A stretch of 64,000 bases of DNA. Origin: an uncultured Pelagibacteraceae bacterium. GTDB lineage: Bacteria; Pseudomonadota; Alphaproteobacteria; Pelagibacterales; Pelagibacteraceae. The stretch lies in the NCBI GenBank assembly GCA_902546375.1, contig CACCJO010000001.1, positions 47,572 through 111,571 on the forward strand. Direction: 5' to 3'. The notes beneath the pieces are model-generated. The model searched no databases. It saw only the letters and a program-made list of their open reading frames with translations, and was not told the origin of the DNA. Positions 1 through 12,258 of the stretch are shown here, piece after piece (positions within the stretch are counted from its first letter, which is position 1; each line of letters starts with the position of its first letter). The translations under genes and the position numbers were made by a program.

Positions 1-209
1 TAAAAAACAAATCCTTTTTCACTATGACCTTTGAGTAAAACCATTCTTACTGAGGGAATACCCTCTTTATTTGCGGTACCAAGTGCTAAAGCATTAGGAT
101 CATTAATTTCTTTTTTTTTAGCCTCCTCAAACCATCTTTGAAATAGTTCAAATGGATTATCTAGATCTAAGAAGCATTTATTAAGCCCAAGTGAGTTTTT
201 TTGATTCAT
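1..209 (-). CDS. pdxH: Pyridoxamine 5'-phosphate oxidase, N-terminal part (runs off the left edge)
   Basis: The minus strand reads from an ATG at 209 to the window edge without a stop, giving the first 69 residues. The stretch DPNALALGT followed by PSVRMVLLKG and GFVFY is the characteristic N-terminal FMN-binding region of PdxH, which oxidises pyridoxamine/pyridoxine 5'-phosphate to pyridoxal 5'-phosphate in the cytoplasm. The catalytic C-terminal half is outside the window. It is divergent from aroC with 33 bp between the two start codons, so any promoters must be packed into that gap. The identification rests on motif recognition and is fairly secure despite the truncation. Confidence 0.85.
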   Translation of the reverse strand, partial: MNQKNSLGLNKCFLDLDNPFELFQRWFEEAKKKEINDPNALALGTANKEGIPSVRMVLLKGHSEKGFVF

Positions 210-242
210 AATTTTAACAAAATAATCTATACAATATAAATA

Positions 243-1325
243 ATGTCATTTAATACTTTTGGAAAGTCTTTTCGTTTTACAACTTGGGGAGAATCCCATG
301 GTCCAGCTATAGGGTGTATTATAGATGGATGTCCACCATTAGTACCATTAAAAGAAGCTGATATTCAAAAAGAATTAAACAAACGAAAACCTGGGCAATC
401 AAAGTTTACTACTCAGAGGAAGGAAAGTGACAAGGTTCAAATTCTTTCAGGGGTTTTTGAGGGAAAAACAACTGGGACACCAATATCATTGATAATTTAC
501 AATGAAGATATGCGTTCAAAGGATTATAATGATATTAAAGATAAATTTAGACCAGGACATGCTGATTTCACATATTTTAAAAAGTATGGAATAAGAGACT
601 ACAGAGGTGGTGGTAGATCATCTGCAAGAGAAACAGCTGCAAGAGTTGCAGCAGGTGCTGTGGCAAAAAAAGTTTTAGAAAAAAAATTAGGAAAAAAATT
701 TAAAATCTCTGGAGCTGTAACACAACTTGGAATATTAGGATGTGATACCAATAAATGGGATGATAAAATAATTTCTAAAAATCCATTTTTTTGTCCAGAT
801 AAATCAATGTTAAAAATTTGGGAAAAATACTTATTAAGTATTAGAAAAGCTGGATCGTCATGTGGAGCGATAATCGAAGTAAGAGCGAACGGAATTCCTG
901 TTGGATTAGGAGCACCTATATACTCAAAATTAGACTCTGACATAGCATCAGCTATGATGAGTATAAATGCTGTAAAAGGAGTTAATATTGGCTCAGGTAT
1001 GAATTCAGCACAATTGTCAGGTGAGGAAAATTCAGATGAAATTTCCCAAAATAGAAAAAAAACAAAATTCAAATCTAATAACGCTGGAGGGATTCTAGGA
1101 GGCATTTCCTCAGGTCAAGAGATAATCGTCTCTTTTGCTGTAAAGCCAACTTCTTCAATTTTAAAAAGTAGAAAAACAATCAATAAATTTGGAAAGAATA
1201 CAAGTATATCAGTAAAAGGTAGACATGATCCATGTGTGGGTATAAGAGCTGTACCTGTCGGTGAAGCAATGTTATCTTGTGTTTTATTAGATCATTATCT
1301 TCTACACAAAGCTCAGTGTAGTTAA
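243..1325 (+). CDS. aroC: Chorismate synthase
   Basis: Converts 5-enolpyruvylshikimate-3-phosphate to chorismate, the last common step of aromatic amino acid and folate precursor synthesis, using reduced FMN. At 360 residues it has normal family length. Visible signatures are GESHG at 16-20, the long conserved region at about 102-132 containing RPGHAD and [11 protein letters not shown], and the C-terminal signature starting RHDP at 327-330. The start at 243 gives the expected N-terminus ([10 protein letters not shown]). The gene converges on dxs, and the two reading frames overlap by 4 bp at 1322-1325, so no terminator space exists between them. Confidence 0.97.
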   Translation: MSFNTFGKSFRFTTWGESHGPAIGCIIDGCPPLVPLKEADIQKELNKRKPGQSKFTTQRKESDKVQILSGVFEGKTTGTPISLIIYNEDMRSKDYNDIKDKFRPGHADFTYFKKYGIRDYRGGGRSSARETAARVAAGAVAKKVLEKKLGKKFKISGAVTQLGILGCDTNKWDDKIISKNPFFCPDKSMLKIWEKYLLSIRKAGSSCGAIIEVRANGIPVGLGAPIYSKLDSDIASAMMSINAVKGVNIGSGMNSAQLSGEENSDEISQNRKKTKFKSNNAGGILGGISSGQEIIVSFAVKPTSSILKSRKTINKFGKNTSISVKGRHDPCVGIRAVPVGEAMLSCVLLDHYLLHKAQCS

Positions 1326-3235
1326 TTTTGTTTTTTCAAAACTATATTGGAATTTAGTAAATCTAAAACTTTTTCCTCAATTGAAACTGAATCAAGATTT
1401 GCCACTTTATACATTTTATCTGGAGTATCCTGATCAATAAAAATATCTGGTAACGTTAATGATCTAAATTTTAAATTAGAGTCCATTAAACCTTTTTTTG
1501 TTAAAAAATTTACCACATGAGATCCAAAGCCACCAATTGAACCCTCCTCAATAGTCATGATCGCTTCATGAGTTGTAGCTAATTGCCAAATAAGATTTTC
1601 GTCTAAAGGTTTTGCAAATCTTGCATCGACAACTGTTATTGGCACACCTTTTTTTGACAAACTTTCTGCAGCCTTCAAAGTTTCATTCAATCTTGCTCCA
1701 AAATTAAGAATAGCTAATTTTTTTCCTTCTTTGATAATTTTTGATTTACCTATCTCAATTTTCTCGTTTATTGAAGGCAAAGTTGAACCCAATCCTGTGC
1801 CTCTTGGATACCTAAACGCGCAAGGTCTATCATTAATCTCTGTTGATGTATTTATCATTCTTACAAGCTCAGCTTCATCACTTGCTGCCATAACAATAAA
1901 ATTTGGTAAAGTAGTTAAATATGTTGTATCAAAACTTCCAGCATGTGTTGGTCCATCAGCCCCAACAAGTCCCGCTCTATCTATTGCGAATCTAACCGGT
2001 AAACTTTGAATTGCTACGTCATGAACTACTTGATCATAAGCTCTTTGAAGAAAAGTGGAATATATAGCTGCATAGGGTTTAAAGTTTTCAGTAGCTAAAC
2101 CTGCAGCAAATGTAACTGCATGTTGCTCGGCAATTCCAACGTCAAAAGTCCTATCTGGAAATTCTTTACGAAAAATATCAAGACCGGTGCCATCAGGCAT
2201 TGCAGCTGTAATAGCTACAATTTTACTGTCCTTTTTAGCATGTTGAATTAAGGTGTTTGCAAAAACTTTCGTATATGATGGTAATTTACTTACACTCTTA
2301 AATTGTTCACCAGTTTTAACATTAAATTTTGATACTCCATGATAATTATCCTTTGCTTCCTCTGCGAAAGTATAACCTTTTCCTTTTTTTGATTTAATGT
2401 GAATTAAAATTGGTCCTTCATGCTTAGAGTCTCTAGCATTTTTTAAAATTGGAATTAATGAATTTAAATCATGACCATCTATTGGGCCAATGTAATAAAA
2501 TCCGAGTGAGCTGAACAAAGTTCCACCTGTCACAGCTGATCTTAGTAAATCTTCTGCTTTACCAGCCTTAGCACTAAATCTTTTTGAAAAAGCTGACATA
2601 ATTAATTTAATAGTCTCTCTAAGACTAAAATAAATCTTTCCTGAAAAAATTTTTGCTAAATAAGTGCTCATTGCCCCAACTGGTCTAGCAATTGACATAT
2701 CATTATCATTTAGAATTACGATCATCTTAGTTTTTGAAGCACCAGCATTATTCATAGCTTCGTAAGCCATTCCTGCACTGATTGCCCCGTCACCAATTAC
2801 TGCAATTACATTATCTGATTTATTAGACAGTTTGTTTGCTTCTGCTATACCTAGAGCTGATGAAATTGATGTTGAGCTGTGTGCAGCACCAAAGGGATCA
2901 TATTCACTCTCTGATCTTTTTGTAAAACCAGAAAGACCATTTCCTTGTCTAAGAGTTCTTATTCTATCTTTTCTGCCAGTTAAAATTTTATGTGGATAGC
3001 ACTGATGACCCACATCCCAGATTAACTTATCATTGGGTGTATTGAAAATATAATGTAAAGCAACAGTTAATTCTACAACTCCAAGACTTGCCCCAAGATG
3101 ACCACCAGTCACCGAGACAGCATCAATCATTTCCTCTCTTAATTCATCAGCAACTTTTTGTAATTTTGATTCAGGTAATTTTTTTAAATCTGATGGAAAA
3201 TTAATTTCATCTAACAATTCGTATTTTTTTTTCAT
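1322..3235 (-). CDS. dxs: 1-deoxy-D-xylulose-5-phosphate synthase
   Basis: First enzyme of the non-mevalonate (MEP) isoprenoid pathway: condenses pyruvate and glyceraldehyde 3-phosphate with thiamine diphosphate. The 637 residues match the family. The thiamine-diphosphate/Mg site is visible as GDGAISAG at 148-155 followed by NDND at 176-179. GGHLGAS near residue 46 and VGHQCYPHK near 77 are substrate-pocket histidine motifs, and the catalytic glutamate lies in IAEQHAVTF near residue 372. The gene overlaps the upstream ispA by 4 bp (start/stop at 3232-3235). This gives a tight xseB-ispA-dxs operon, a common alphaproteobacterial arrangement. Confidence 0.97.
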   Translation of the reverse strand: MKKKYELLDEINFPSDLKKLPESKLQKVADELREEMIDAVSVTGGHLGASLGVVELTVALHYIFNTPNDKLIWDVGHQCYPHKILTGRKDRIRTLRQGNGLSGFTKRSESEYDPFGAAHSSTSISSALGIAEANKLSNKSDNVIAVIGDGAISAGMAYEAMNNAGASKTKMIVILNDNDMSIARPVGAMSTYLAKIFSGKIYFSLRETIKLIMSAFSKRFSAKAGKAEDLLRSAVTGGTLFSSLGFYYIGPIDGHDLNSLIPILKNARDSKHEGPILIHIKSKKGKGYTFAEEAKDNYHGVSKFNVKTGEQFKSVSKLPSYTKVFANTLIQHAKKDSKIVAITAAMPDGTGLDIFRKEFPDRTFDVGIAEQHAVTFAAGLATENFKPYAAIYSTFLQRAYDQVVHDVAIQSLPVRFAIDRAGLVGADGPTHAGSFDTTYLTTLPNFIVMAASDEAELVRMINTSTEINDRPCAFRYPRGTGLGSTLPSINEKIEIGKSKIIKEGKKLAILNFGARLNETLKAAESLSKKGVPITVVDARFAKPLDENLIWQLATTHEAIMTIEEGSIGGFGSHVVNFLTKKGLMDSNLKFRSLTLPDIFIDQDTPDKMYKVANLDSVSIEEKVLDLLNSNIVLKKQN

Positions 3236-4104
3236 TTATTTCTATTCAAAATATAATTTAATGTTTCTGACAAATTTTTTGATTTAGATCCATATTTTTT
3301 TAATTTACTTTTTATTCTTAAGATTAAATTATTAGCATATTTAATAGTATTTTTGTATCCTAGTAAACTAATTAGAGTTGCTTTTCCTTTTTTTTTATCC
3401 TTACCAGTTTTTTTTCCTGCAATAAGCAAACTTCCTTTATAATCAATCAAATCATCAGCGACCTGAAATAACAAACCTATATCAGCACCAATATTTTCAA
3501 ATTTCTTAATATCACTTTTGTTTTTTTTCTTAATTATTAATGGTGCTGCACAACAAAAACTAAAAAGTTTTCCAGTTTTTTTAATTTCCATCTCTTCAAT
3601 CTTTTTTTTAGAAATTTTCTTACGTTCATAATTTAAATCTAAATATTGACCTCCTGCTATTCCAAGATGTCCTGAGCTTTCAGAAATTTTATTAATTAAA
3701 TCAATCTTAATTTTTTCACTAATTCTTAAGTCTTTATGACTTAAAATTTCAAAAGCCATTGTTAAAAGTGAATTTCCAGCTAAAACAGCAGTAGCCTCTC
3801 CAAATTTAATATGTGCTGATGGTTTGCCTCTTCTTATAGAGTCATCATCCATACATGGTAAATCGTCATGTATTAAAGAATACGCATGAATACATTCAAC
3901 CGCAGCACCAATAACAATAAGAGTTTTATAATCTAACTTAAATAGAAACCCAACATCAATTAAAATTTTGGATCTTATTTTTTTTCCTCCAGAAAAAAGA
4001 CCGTATTTCATTGCAACTATTAAATTTGTTTTTTTTTGTTTGGCAATAAATCTTCTTAAAAACAAATTTGTATCTTTTGCAATTTTATTTAATTTTCTTT
4101 GCAT
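3232..4104 (-). CDS. ispA: Polyprenyl (farnesyl/geranyl) diphosphate synthase
   Basis: Head-to-tail prenyltransferase that elongates DMAPP/GPP with IPP. The first aspartate-rich motif DDLPCMDDD is at 80-88 and the second, DDLID, at 217-221. Both bind Mg-diphosphate. The 290-residue length and the position between xseB and dxs match IspA (farnesyl diphosphate synthase) in Proteobacteria. Exact chain-length specificity cannot be read with certainty from sequence. The start overlaps the end of xseB by 20 bp, which points to translational coupling. The protein is unusually rich in lysine and isoleucine, as expected from the base composition. Confidence 0.93.
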   Translation of the reverse strand: MQRKLNKIAKDTNLFLRRFIAKQKKTNLIVAMKYGLFSGGKKIRSKILIDVGFLFKLDYKTLIVIGAAVECIHAYSLIHDDLPCMDDDSIRRGKPSAHIKFGEATAVLAGNSLLTMAFEILSHKDLRISEKIKIDLINKISESSGHLGIAGGQYLDLNYERKKISKKKIEEMEIKKTGKLFSFCCAAPLIIKKKNKSDIKKFENIGADIGLLFQVADDLIDYKGSLLIAGKKTGKDKKKGKATLISLLGYKNTIKYANNLILRIKSKLKKYGSKSKNLSETLNYILNRNK

Positions 4105-4339
4105 TATTTTTTTTATTTATCTTGGATATCTTCTCTTTTGTTTTCTCATTTATTTCTTTGGTATTCATTTGAAATTTTTTTTCAATTATATTATTAAGTT
4201 TAATTAATTCTTGATACTTATCTAAAGAGTTTGCTAAATCCTTTTGATTTTCCAATTCTTCAATCATCTTATTTGCCTCAGTGGTTAATTCTTCAAGAGA
4301 TAATGAATTATAATCATTTGGTAAATTTTTATCTTTCAT
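4085..4339 (-). CDS. xseB: Exodeoxyribonuclease VII small subunit
   Basis: An 84-residue, highly charged helical protein. The segment SLSLEELTTEANKMIEELEN and the following LANSLDKYQELIKLNN are the two-helix hairpin of XseB, which assembles with XseA to degrade single-stranded DNA. It is the first gene of the xseB-ispA-dxs operon and overlaps ispA by 20 bp. The lysine-rich C-terminus (about residues 62-84) goes beyond the core domain. XseA is not in the window. The next gene, tsaC, is divergent, with only 20 bp between the two start codons. Confidence 0.88.
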   Translation of the reverse strand: MKDKNLPNDYNSLSLEELTTEANKMIEELENQKDLANSLDKYQELIKLNNIIEKKFQMNTKEINEKTKEKISKINKKNNAKKIK

Positions 4340-4359
4340 ATAATACTCTCAAATAATAC

Positions 4360-5292
4360 ATGAAAATTAATCTTGTAAATATTAAAAAAGCGAGGAATCT
4401 CTTAAATAAAAGAGAGTGTGTTGCTATACCAACCGAAACTGTTTATGGAATAGCTGGGAATGCATATTCTGATACAGCGTGTAAAAAAATATTTAGATTA
4501 AAAAAAAGACCAATGAATAACCCTTTGATTATTCATTATTATGATTTAAAAAAATTAAAAGATGATTGTGATCTAAATAGTGATTTTTTAAAATTATATA
4601 AAAGATTTTGTCCTGGGCCAATAACATTTATCTTAAATCAAAAAAAAAAATCAAAAATTTCGAAAGTTGCAACTAATAAACAAAATACTCTTGCTGTGAG
4701 ATTTCCGAAACATCCAGTAGCAAGAATTCTGTTGAAACATTTGAAATTTCCTGTCGCAGCACCTAGTGCAAATATTTCTTCAAGAGTTAGTGCGGTAACT
4801 TCTTTAGATGTAAAAGACGATTTTGGAAAAAAAATTAAGTATATACTTGAAGGTGGAAGATCTTCGGTTGGGGTTGAGTCTACAATTGTTGATCTAAGAA
4901 AAAAACCAAAAATTTTAAGATTAGGTGGTTTAGAAGTTGGGACTATACAAAAAATATTAAAGAAAAAAATTTCAATTAATATAAATCCTTCCAAGATTTC
5001 AGCTCCTGGACAATTAAGAATTCATTATTCACCTGGAATCCCAATCAGACTTAATGTTAAAAAAATAAAAAAAGATGAGGCTTTTTTACTAATTAAGAAA
5101 AATAAGATTAACAAAACGAACTATTATTTTTTATCAAAAAAGGGCGATTTAAAAGAAGCTGCAAAAAATCTCTACACTATTTTAAGAAAGATAAAAAAAG
5201 ATAATTACAAATCTATAGCTGTAGACAAAATACCAAATATAGGAATCGGCAAAACTATTAACGATAGATTATTGAGGGCTTCAAAATTTTAA
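4360..5292 (+). CDS. tsaC: L-threonylcarbamoyladenylate synthase (Sua5/YrdC type)
   Basis: Makes threonylcarbamoyl-AMP from threonine, bicarbonate and ATP, the first step of t6A37 modification of ANN-decoding tRNAs. The YrdC domain covers about residues 7-200, with PTETVYG at 24-30, KKRPMNNPL at 48-56 (nucleotide/bicarbonate site) and PSANIS at 135-140. At 310 residues it carries the C-terminal Sua5 extension (about 225-310), so it is the long Sua5 form and not the short E. coli TsaC. The stop codon overlaps the start of the ABC ATPase gene by 1 bp, making the three following genes a likely transcription unit. Confidence 0.93.
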   Translation: MKINLVNIKKARNLLNKRECVAIPTETVYGIAGNAYSDTACKKIFRLKKRPMNNPLIIHYYDLKKLKDDCDLNSDFLKLYKRFCPGPITFILNQKKKSKISKVATNKQNTLAVRFPKHPVARILLKHLKFPVAAPSANISSRVSAVTSLDVKDDFGKKIKYILEGGRSSVGVESTIVDLRKKPKILRLGGLEVGTIQKILKKKISININPSKISAPGQLRIHYSPGIPIRLNVKKIKKDEAFLLIKKNKINKTNYYFLSKKGDLKEAAKNLYTILRKIKKDNYKSIAVDKIPNIGIGKTINDRLLRASKF

Positions 5293-6020
5293 TGACTATT
5301 CCTCTTGAAATAATTGATTTATCAAAAACTTATGAAACAAAAGAAGCTGTTCGAAATATTTCTTTTAAAGTAAATGAAAATGAAATCATTGGAATTCTTG
5401 GACCTAACGGATGTGGTAAAACTACAACAATAGGTATGATTCTTGGTTTGCTAAAGCCTACTAAAGGGAAGGTTCTTATCAATGGTATTGAAATAGAAAA
5501 GCAAAGAGTTAATTTATTAAATAAATTAAATTTTATTTCACCTTATATTGAGTTACCAAAAAAATTAACTGTAAAGCAAAATCTAGAAGTTTATGGAAGA
5601 CTTTATGATGTAAAAGAACTTAAAATTAAAATTGATTATCTTTGTGAAAAATTAAGACTTAATGAATTTATTAATAAAATAACTGGAGAACTTTCATCTG
5701 GGCAAAAAAATAGGGTCAGTCTAGCTAAATCAATAATTAATGATCCATCAGTTCTTCTTCTTGATGAACCAACCGCGTCTCTAGATCCCGAAACAGGAGA
5801 TTTTGTTAGAAGTTTTTTAGAGGAATACCAAAAAGAGAGAAAAACTTCTATTCTCCTTGCTTCACATAACATGGCAGAAGTTGAAAGATTATGTTCCTCA
5901 GTTCTTATGATGAATAAAGGATCTATTATTGATCAAGGAATTCCTGAGGAATTAATTAAAAAACATGGACGGAGAAATATGGAGGAAGTTTTTTTAAAAC
6001 TTACAAGAGATTTAATATGA
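5292..6020 (+). CDS. ABC-2 type transporter, ATP-binding protein
   Basis: Cytoplasmic ATPase of an ABC exporter. Walker A GPNGCGKT is at 37-44, the ABC signature LSSGQ at 134-138, Walker B LLLDEP at 155-160, and an H-loop histidine lies near 192 (ASHNM). The 242-residue single-domain form pairs with the separate permease gene whose frame begins 4 bp inside this one. The sequence resembles CcmA-like ABC-2 ATPases used for drug, polysaccharide or lipid export. The substrate cannot be inferred, and the neighbours (tsaC, tRNA, rluD) are not informative. Confidence 0.9.
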   Translation: MTIPLEIIDLSKTYETKEAVRNISFKVNENEIIGILGPNGCGKTTTIGMILGLLKPTKGKVLINGIEIEKQRVNLLNKLNFISPYIELPKKLTVKQNLEVYGRLYDVKELKIKIDYLCEKLRLNEFINKITGELSSGQKNRVSLAKSIINDPSVLLLDEPTASLDPETGDFVRSFLEEYQKERKTSILLASHNMAEVERLCSSVLMMNKGSIIDQGIPEELIKKHGRRNMEEVFLKLTRDLI

Positions 6021-6808
6021 ATCTAAATAAAATGTATGGTCTTTTTTTAAGACATTTTTATCTCATCAAAAGTTCTTTGCCAAGAGTTTTAGATTTAATT
6101 TATTGGCCAACAATACAAATTATTCTTTGGGGTTTTATTTCAAAATTTTTTTCAATTTATAGTGATTATTACAATAATACGCTTGGAATAATTCTTACAT
6201 GCGCAATTCTTTATGACATACTTTTTAGATCAAGCATAAGTTTTAATATGCTTTTTTTAGAGGAAATCTGGAGTAGAAATTTTACGAATTTATTTATAGC
6301 GCCTTTGAAGCTTAAAGAAATAATTATATCTTTAATTTTTACTGCTTTGATAAGAACATTAATTGGGCTAGTGCCCGCAATTATTTTAACATCACCATTA
6401 TTTGGAGTTTCAATTTTAAAATTGGGTTTTCCACTATTTATATTATTTTTAAGTTTGTACATGTTTGGGATTACACTAGGTTTATTTGTGAGCTCAGGTT
6501 TAATGAGATACGGACCCTCTTTTGAGAATATAGCCTGGTCATCATTATTTTTACTTGCTCCATTAGGGTGTATCTACTATCCAATAGAAATTCTTCCTGA
6601 ATTTTTCCAAGTAATTGCAAAGGGGTTACCATTGGTTTACGTTTTTGATGAAACTAGAAATATTTTGATAAATGGTATGGTAAATTATGAAAATATAAAA
6701 CAAGCTTATTTATTAAATTTAGTTTATCTAATTTTTGGAATAGGATTGTTTTATCTATCTTTTTTAAGAGCGAGGATAAAAGGGACGTTAATAAATATGG
6801 GTGAATAA
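6017..6808 (+). CDS. ABC-2 type transporter, permease
   Basis: Polytopic membrane protein of 263 residues with about six hydrophobic segments, starting near residue 25 and ending near 255. It overlaps the ATPase gene by 4 bp (start inside the upstream stop), so the two form one exporter. The PLGCIYYPIEILPEFFQ stretch before the last membrane helices is typical of ABC-2 permeases (NodJ/YadH-like), where a short amphipathic loop precedes the final helix. Substrate unknown. The gene ends 2 bp before the 3' end of the convergently placed tRNA-Arg. Confidence 0.88.
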   Translation: MNLNKMYGLFLRHFYLIKSSLPRVLDLIYWPTIQIILWGFISKFFSIYSDYYNNTLGIILTCAILYDILFRSSISFNMLFLEEIWSRNFTNLFIAPLKLKEIIISLIFTALIRTLIGLVPAIILTSPLFGVSILKLGFPLFILFLSLYMFGITLGLFVSSGLMRYGPSFENIAWSSLFLLAPLGCIYYPIEILPEFFQVIAKGLPLVYVFDETRNILINGMVNYENIKQAYLLNLVYLIFGIGLFYLSFLRARIKGTLINMGE

Positions 6809-6809
6809 T

Positions 6810-6886
6810 TGGTGCGCCTGCTAGGAGTCGAACCCAGAACCTCCTGATCCGAAGTCAGGCGCTCTATCCAGTTGAGCTACAAGCGC
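6810..6886 (-). tRNA. tRNA-Arg (anticodon TCG)
   Basis: The minus strand folds into a full cloverleaf: acceptor arms GCGCTTG and CAGGCGC pair over seven positions, and the anticodon stem CCTGA/TCAGG encloses loop CTTCGGA with anticodon TCG. The T loop reads GGTTCGACTCC and the 3' CCA is encoded (77 nt with CCA). It is the only gene between the convergent ABC permease and the divergent rluD. As the TCG reader it would serve CGA and other CGN arginine codons, which are rare in this AT-rich genome. Confidence 0.95.
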
Positions 6887-6909
6887 ATATCATATTAATA
6901 TATCATTTT

Positions 6910-7890
6910 ATGGAAAAAAAAATAAATTTGACAGTTGATAAGTCCGAAAATGAACTCCGTGTTGATATTTTCATTAAAAAGAGAGAAGATATTATCAGTC
7001 GAACAAGAATAAAGAATCTTATTCTAGATAATAAGTTAAGAATAAATAATAAGGTAATAACTGATCCATCAAAAAAAATTTTTTTTAATGATGAAATAAA
7101 ATTGGTCATACCCGAACCAAAAAAAGCTTCCTTAAAACCTTATGAGTTTAATTTAGATATAGTTTATGAAGACAAAGATTTAATTGTTTTAAACAAACCA
7201 TCTGGAATAGTAATTCATCCCGGTGCAGGTAATTTTGATAATACAATCGTAAATGCGCTCATGAATTATAATAAAAATTCTTTTTCTAATATTGGAGGTG
7301 AACTTAGACCTGGTATAGTACATAGAATTGATAAAAATACATCTGGATTAATTGTTATTGCAAAAAACAATCAAACACACGAACACCTCTCTAATCAGTT
7401 TAACAAACATACAATTCTAAGAGTTTACCAGTTGCTAATATGGGGCAAAGTTAGACCATCTAAAGGTAAAATAGAAACATTTATTACAAGAAGCTCAAAA
7501 AATAGACAAATGATGGAGGTTAGTAACAGTAAAGGAAAAAAAGCAATTACAAATTACAAAACTTTAGAAATTTTTGAAAATAAAAATATTCCAACTTTTA
7601 GTTTATTAGAGTGTAAATTAGAAACAGGTAGGACTCATCAAATAAGAGTTCACATGAATTATTTAGGTAATAGTATTGTTGGCGACGATAAATATAAAAA
7701 AAAATTTAAAAAACTTAAAGATATAGAACCATCATTAGAAAAAATTTTAACAAAATTAAACAGACAATTTCTGCACGCTAAAACATTAGGCTTTGTACAT
7801 CCAAAAAAAAATAAGCAGATGATTTTTAATTCAATTTTACCAAATGAACTTGAAATAATACTAAAAACGCTCAGAAATACAGGTAAATAA
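6910..7890 (+). CDS. rluD: Large-subunit rRNA pseudouridine synthase (RluD family)
   Basis: Isomerises uridines to pseudouridine in 23S rRNA. An N-terminal S4-like RNA-binding domain covers about residues 1-80. The catalytic domain carries HRIDKNTSGLIVIAKN around residues 138-153, with the aspartate nucleophile in RIDKNTSG. The later ETGRTHQIRVH motif near 238-248 is also diagnostic. Its length (326) and its position directly before rpoH, common in alphaproteobacteria, favour RluD (positions 1911/1915/1917) over RluC, although paralog assignment from sequence alone is not absolute. Confidence 0.9.
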   Translation: MEKKINLTVDKSENELRVDIFIKKREDIISRTRIKNLILDNKLRINNKVITDPSKKIFFNDEIKLVIPEPKKASLKPYEFNLDIVYEDKDLIVLNKPSGIVIHPGAGNFDNTIVNALMNYNKNSFSNIGGELRPGIVHRIDKNTSGLIVIAKNNQTHEHLSNQFNKHTILRVYQLLIWGKVRPSKGKIETFITRSSKNRQMMEVSNSKGKKAITNYKTLEIFENKNIPTFSLLECKLETGRTHQIRVHMNYLGNSIVGDDKYKKKFKKLKDIEPSLEKILTKLNRQFLHAKTLGFVHPKKNKQMIFNSILPNELEIILKTLRNTGK

Positions 7891-7894
7891 AACA

Positions 7895-7922
7895 TTGAAA
7901 AATTTTTAATATTAATTAGATA
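7895..7922 (+). promoter_or_regulatory. Candidate sigma-70 promoter upstream of rpoH
   Basis: In the 40-bp gap between rluD and rpoH, TTGAAA at 7895-7900 and TAGATA at 7917-7922 are separated by 16 bp. This is an acceptable -35/-10 pair placed just upstream of the rpoH start at 7931. The local sequence is very AT-rich, so a chance match is quite possible. No heat-shock hairpin or ROSE-like thermometer could be recognised in the short leader. Confidence 0.3.
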
Positions 7923-7930
7923 AACGGTCT

Positions 7931-10925
<2,995 letters not shown>

Positions 10926-10926
10926 A

Positions 10927-12258
10927 TTATCTAATTTTTTTCAAAATAATATTTAAACATTTTACAAGAAGTCTTTTATTTTCACTTTCTCCCATAATTC
11001 TTATTTTAGACTCTGTTCCAGATTTTCTTACAAGAATTCTGCCGCTCCCTCTTATTAATTTTGAAGCTAACCTAATAGATTTCTTAATTTCAGGTTTATT
11101 AATTATATTTTTATTTTTTACTTCAATATTTTTAAGTAATTGCGGCGTTTTCTTAAATTTTTCAAAAAACTCACTGGTTCTTTTTCCTTTTCTAAGAGCA
11201 AATAAAGATTCAAGGGCTACAAGTAAGCCATCTCCTGTAGTTGCAAATTTACCTAGAATAATATGTCCTGATTGTTCGCCACCTAAATTGAACTTATTTT
11301 TTTGCATTACCTCTTTTACGTATCTATCACCAACATTAGCACGTATAAATTTTATTCTTTTTTTTTTTAAATACTTTTCAAGGCCATAATTGGACATTAA
11401 TGTTCCAACAACCCCACCTTTTAACATTTTTTTATTTTTCCACCTTGTTGCTAATGCAGCAATTATTTGGTCACCATCTATAATATTACTTTTTTCGTCA
11501 CACATAATTATCCTATCTGCATCACCATCTAGTGAAATACCTATATGAGCCTTATACTTTTTAACTGCAGATTTTATTTTTTCAGGAAATGTAGAACCAC
11601 AGTTTTTGTTAATATTTAATCCATTAGGATTAACTCCTATTGCAAACACCTTAGCTCCCAAAGATTTTAATAATTCTGGTCCAGCTTTGTACCCTGCTCC
11701 ATTTGCACAATCAATTACAATTCTAAGTCCTCTTAAATTGAATTCTTTGGTAAAATTTTTTTTTAATATCTTGATGTAATCATTTGTACCTGTCTCTAAT
11801 CTTTTCACTCTACCTAATTTTTCTGGCTTAGAGAGATTTTTGATGATTTTTTTATCTATTAAACTTTCAATTTTTTTTTCAATTTTATCTGACAGTTTCA
11901 TGCCATCAGGTCCAAATAGTTTTAATCCATTATCATTATGAGGATTATGCGAAGCTGTTATCATAATTCCCATATTTGCCCTCATAGCTTTTGTGAGCAT
12001 CGCTAAACCATTTGTGGGTAAAGGTCCTAAAGTATATACATGCATACCTGCCGATGCTAATCCTGATACAAGTGCTGGTTCTAAAGTGTATCCAGATAAT
12101 CTAGTATCTTTTGCAATTATTGCGGTTTGTTTTCTTTTTTTTTGAGATTTAAAATATGTTCCACTAGCTAAGCCAAATTTAAAAAACATGTCTCCATTAA
12201 TATTTTCACTGTTAATAGCTCCCCTAATACCATCAGTTCCAAAATATTTTTTTGTCAT
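10927..12258 (-). CDS. glmM: Phosphoglucosamine mutase
   Basis: Interconverts glucosamine-6-phosphate and glucosamine-1-phosphate on the route to UDP-GlcNAc for peptidoglycan and LPS. The catalytic phosphoserine lies in TASHNPHND (S103). The Mg-binding loop DGDADR is at 244-249, and a C-terminal phosphate-binding loop RKSGTESKIRIMGE lies near 410-423. At 443 residues it has normal length. It follows folP with a one-base overlap, continuing the ftsH-folP-glmM order conserved in many bacteria. Confidence 0.96.
   Translation of the reverse strand: MTKKYFGTDGIRGAINSENINGDMFFKFGLASGTYFKSQKKRKQTAIIAKDTRLSGYTLEPALVSGLASAGMHVYTLGPLPTNGLAMLTKAMRANMGIMITASHNPHNDNGLKLFGPDGMKLSDKIEKKIESLIDKKIIKNLSKPEKLGRVKRLETGTNDYIKILKKNFTKEFNLRGLRIVIDCANGAGYKAGPELLKSLGAKVFAIGVNPNGLNINKNCGSTFPEKIKSAVKKYKAHIGISLDGDADRIIMCDEKSNIIDGDQIIAALATRWKNKKMLKGGVVGTLMSNYGLEKYLKKKRIKFIRANVGDRYVKEVMQKNKFNLGGEQSGHIILGKFATTGDGLLVALESLFALRKGKRTSEFFEKFKKTPQLLKNIEVKNKNIINKPEIKKSIRLASKLIRGSGRILVRKSGTESKIRIMGESENKRLLVKCLNIILKKIR

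Noticed and set aside
599-1105. Long open frame antisense to aroC (and similar antisense frames over dxs, ftsH, tolA, pntA).
   Set aside because: They lie fully inside well-supported genes on the other strand, have no family motifs and no plausible start context. They arise from codon bias.
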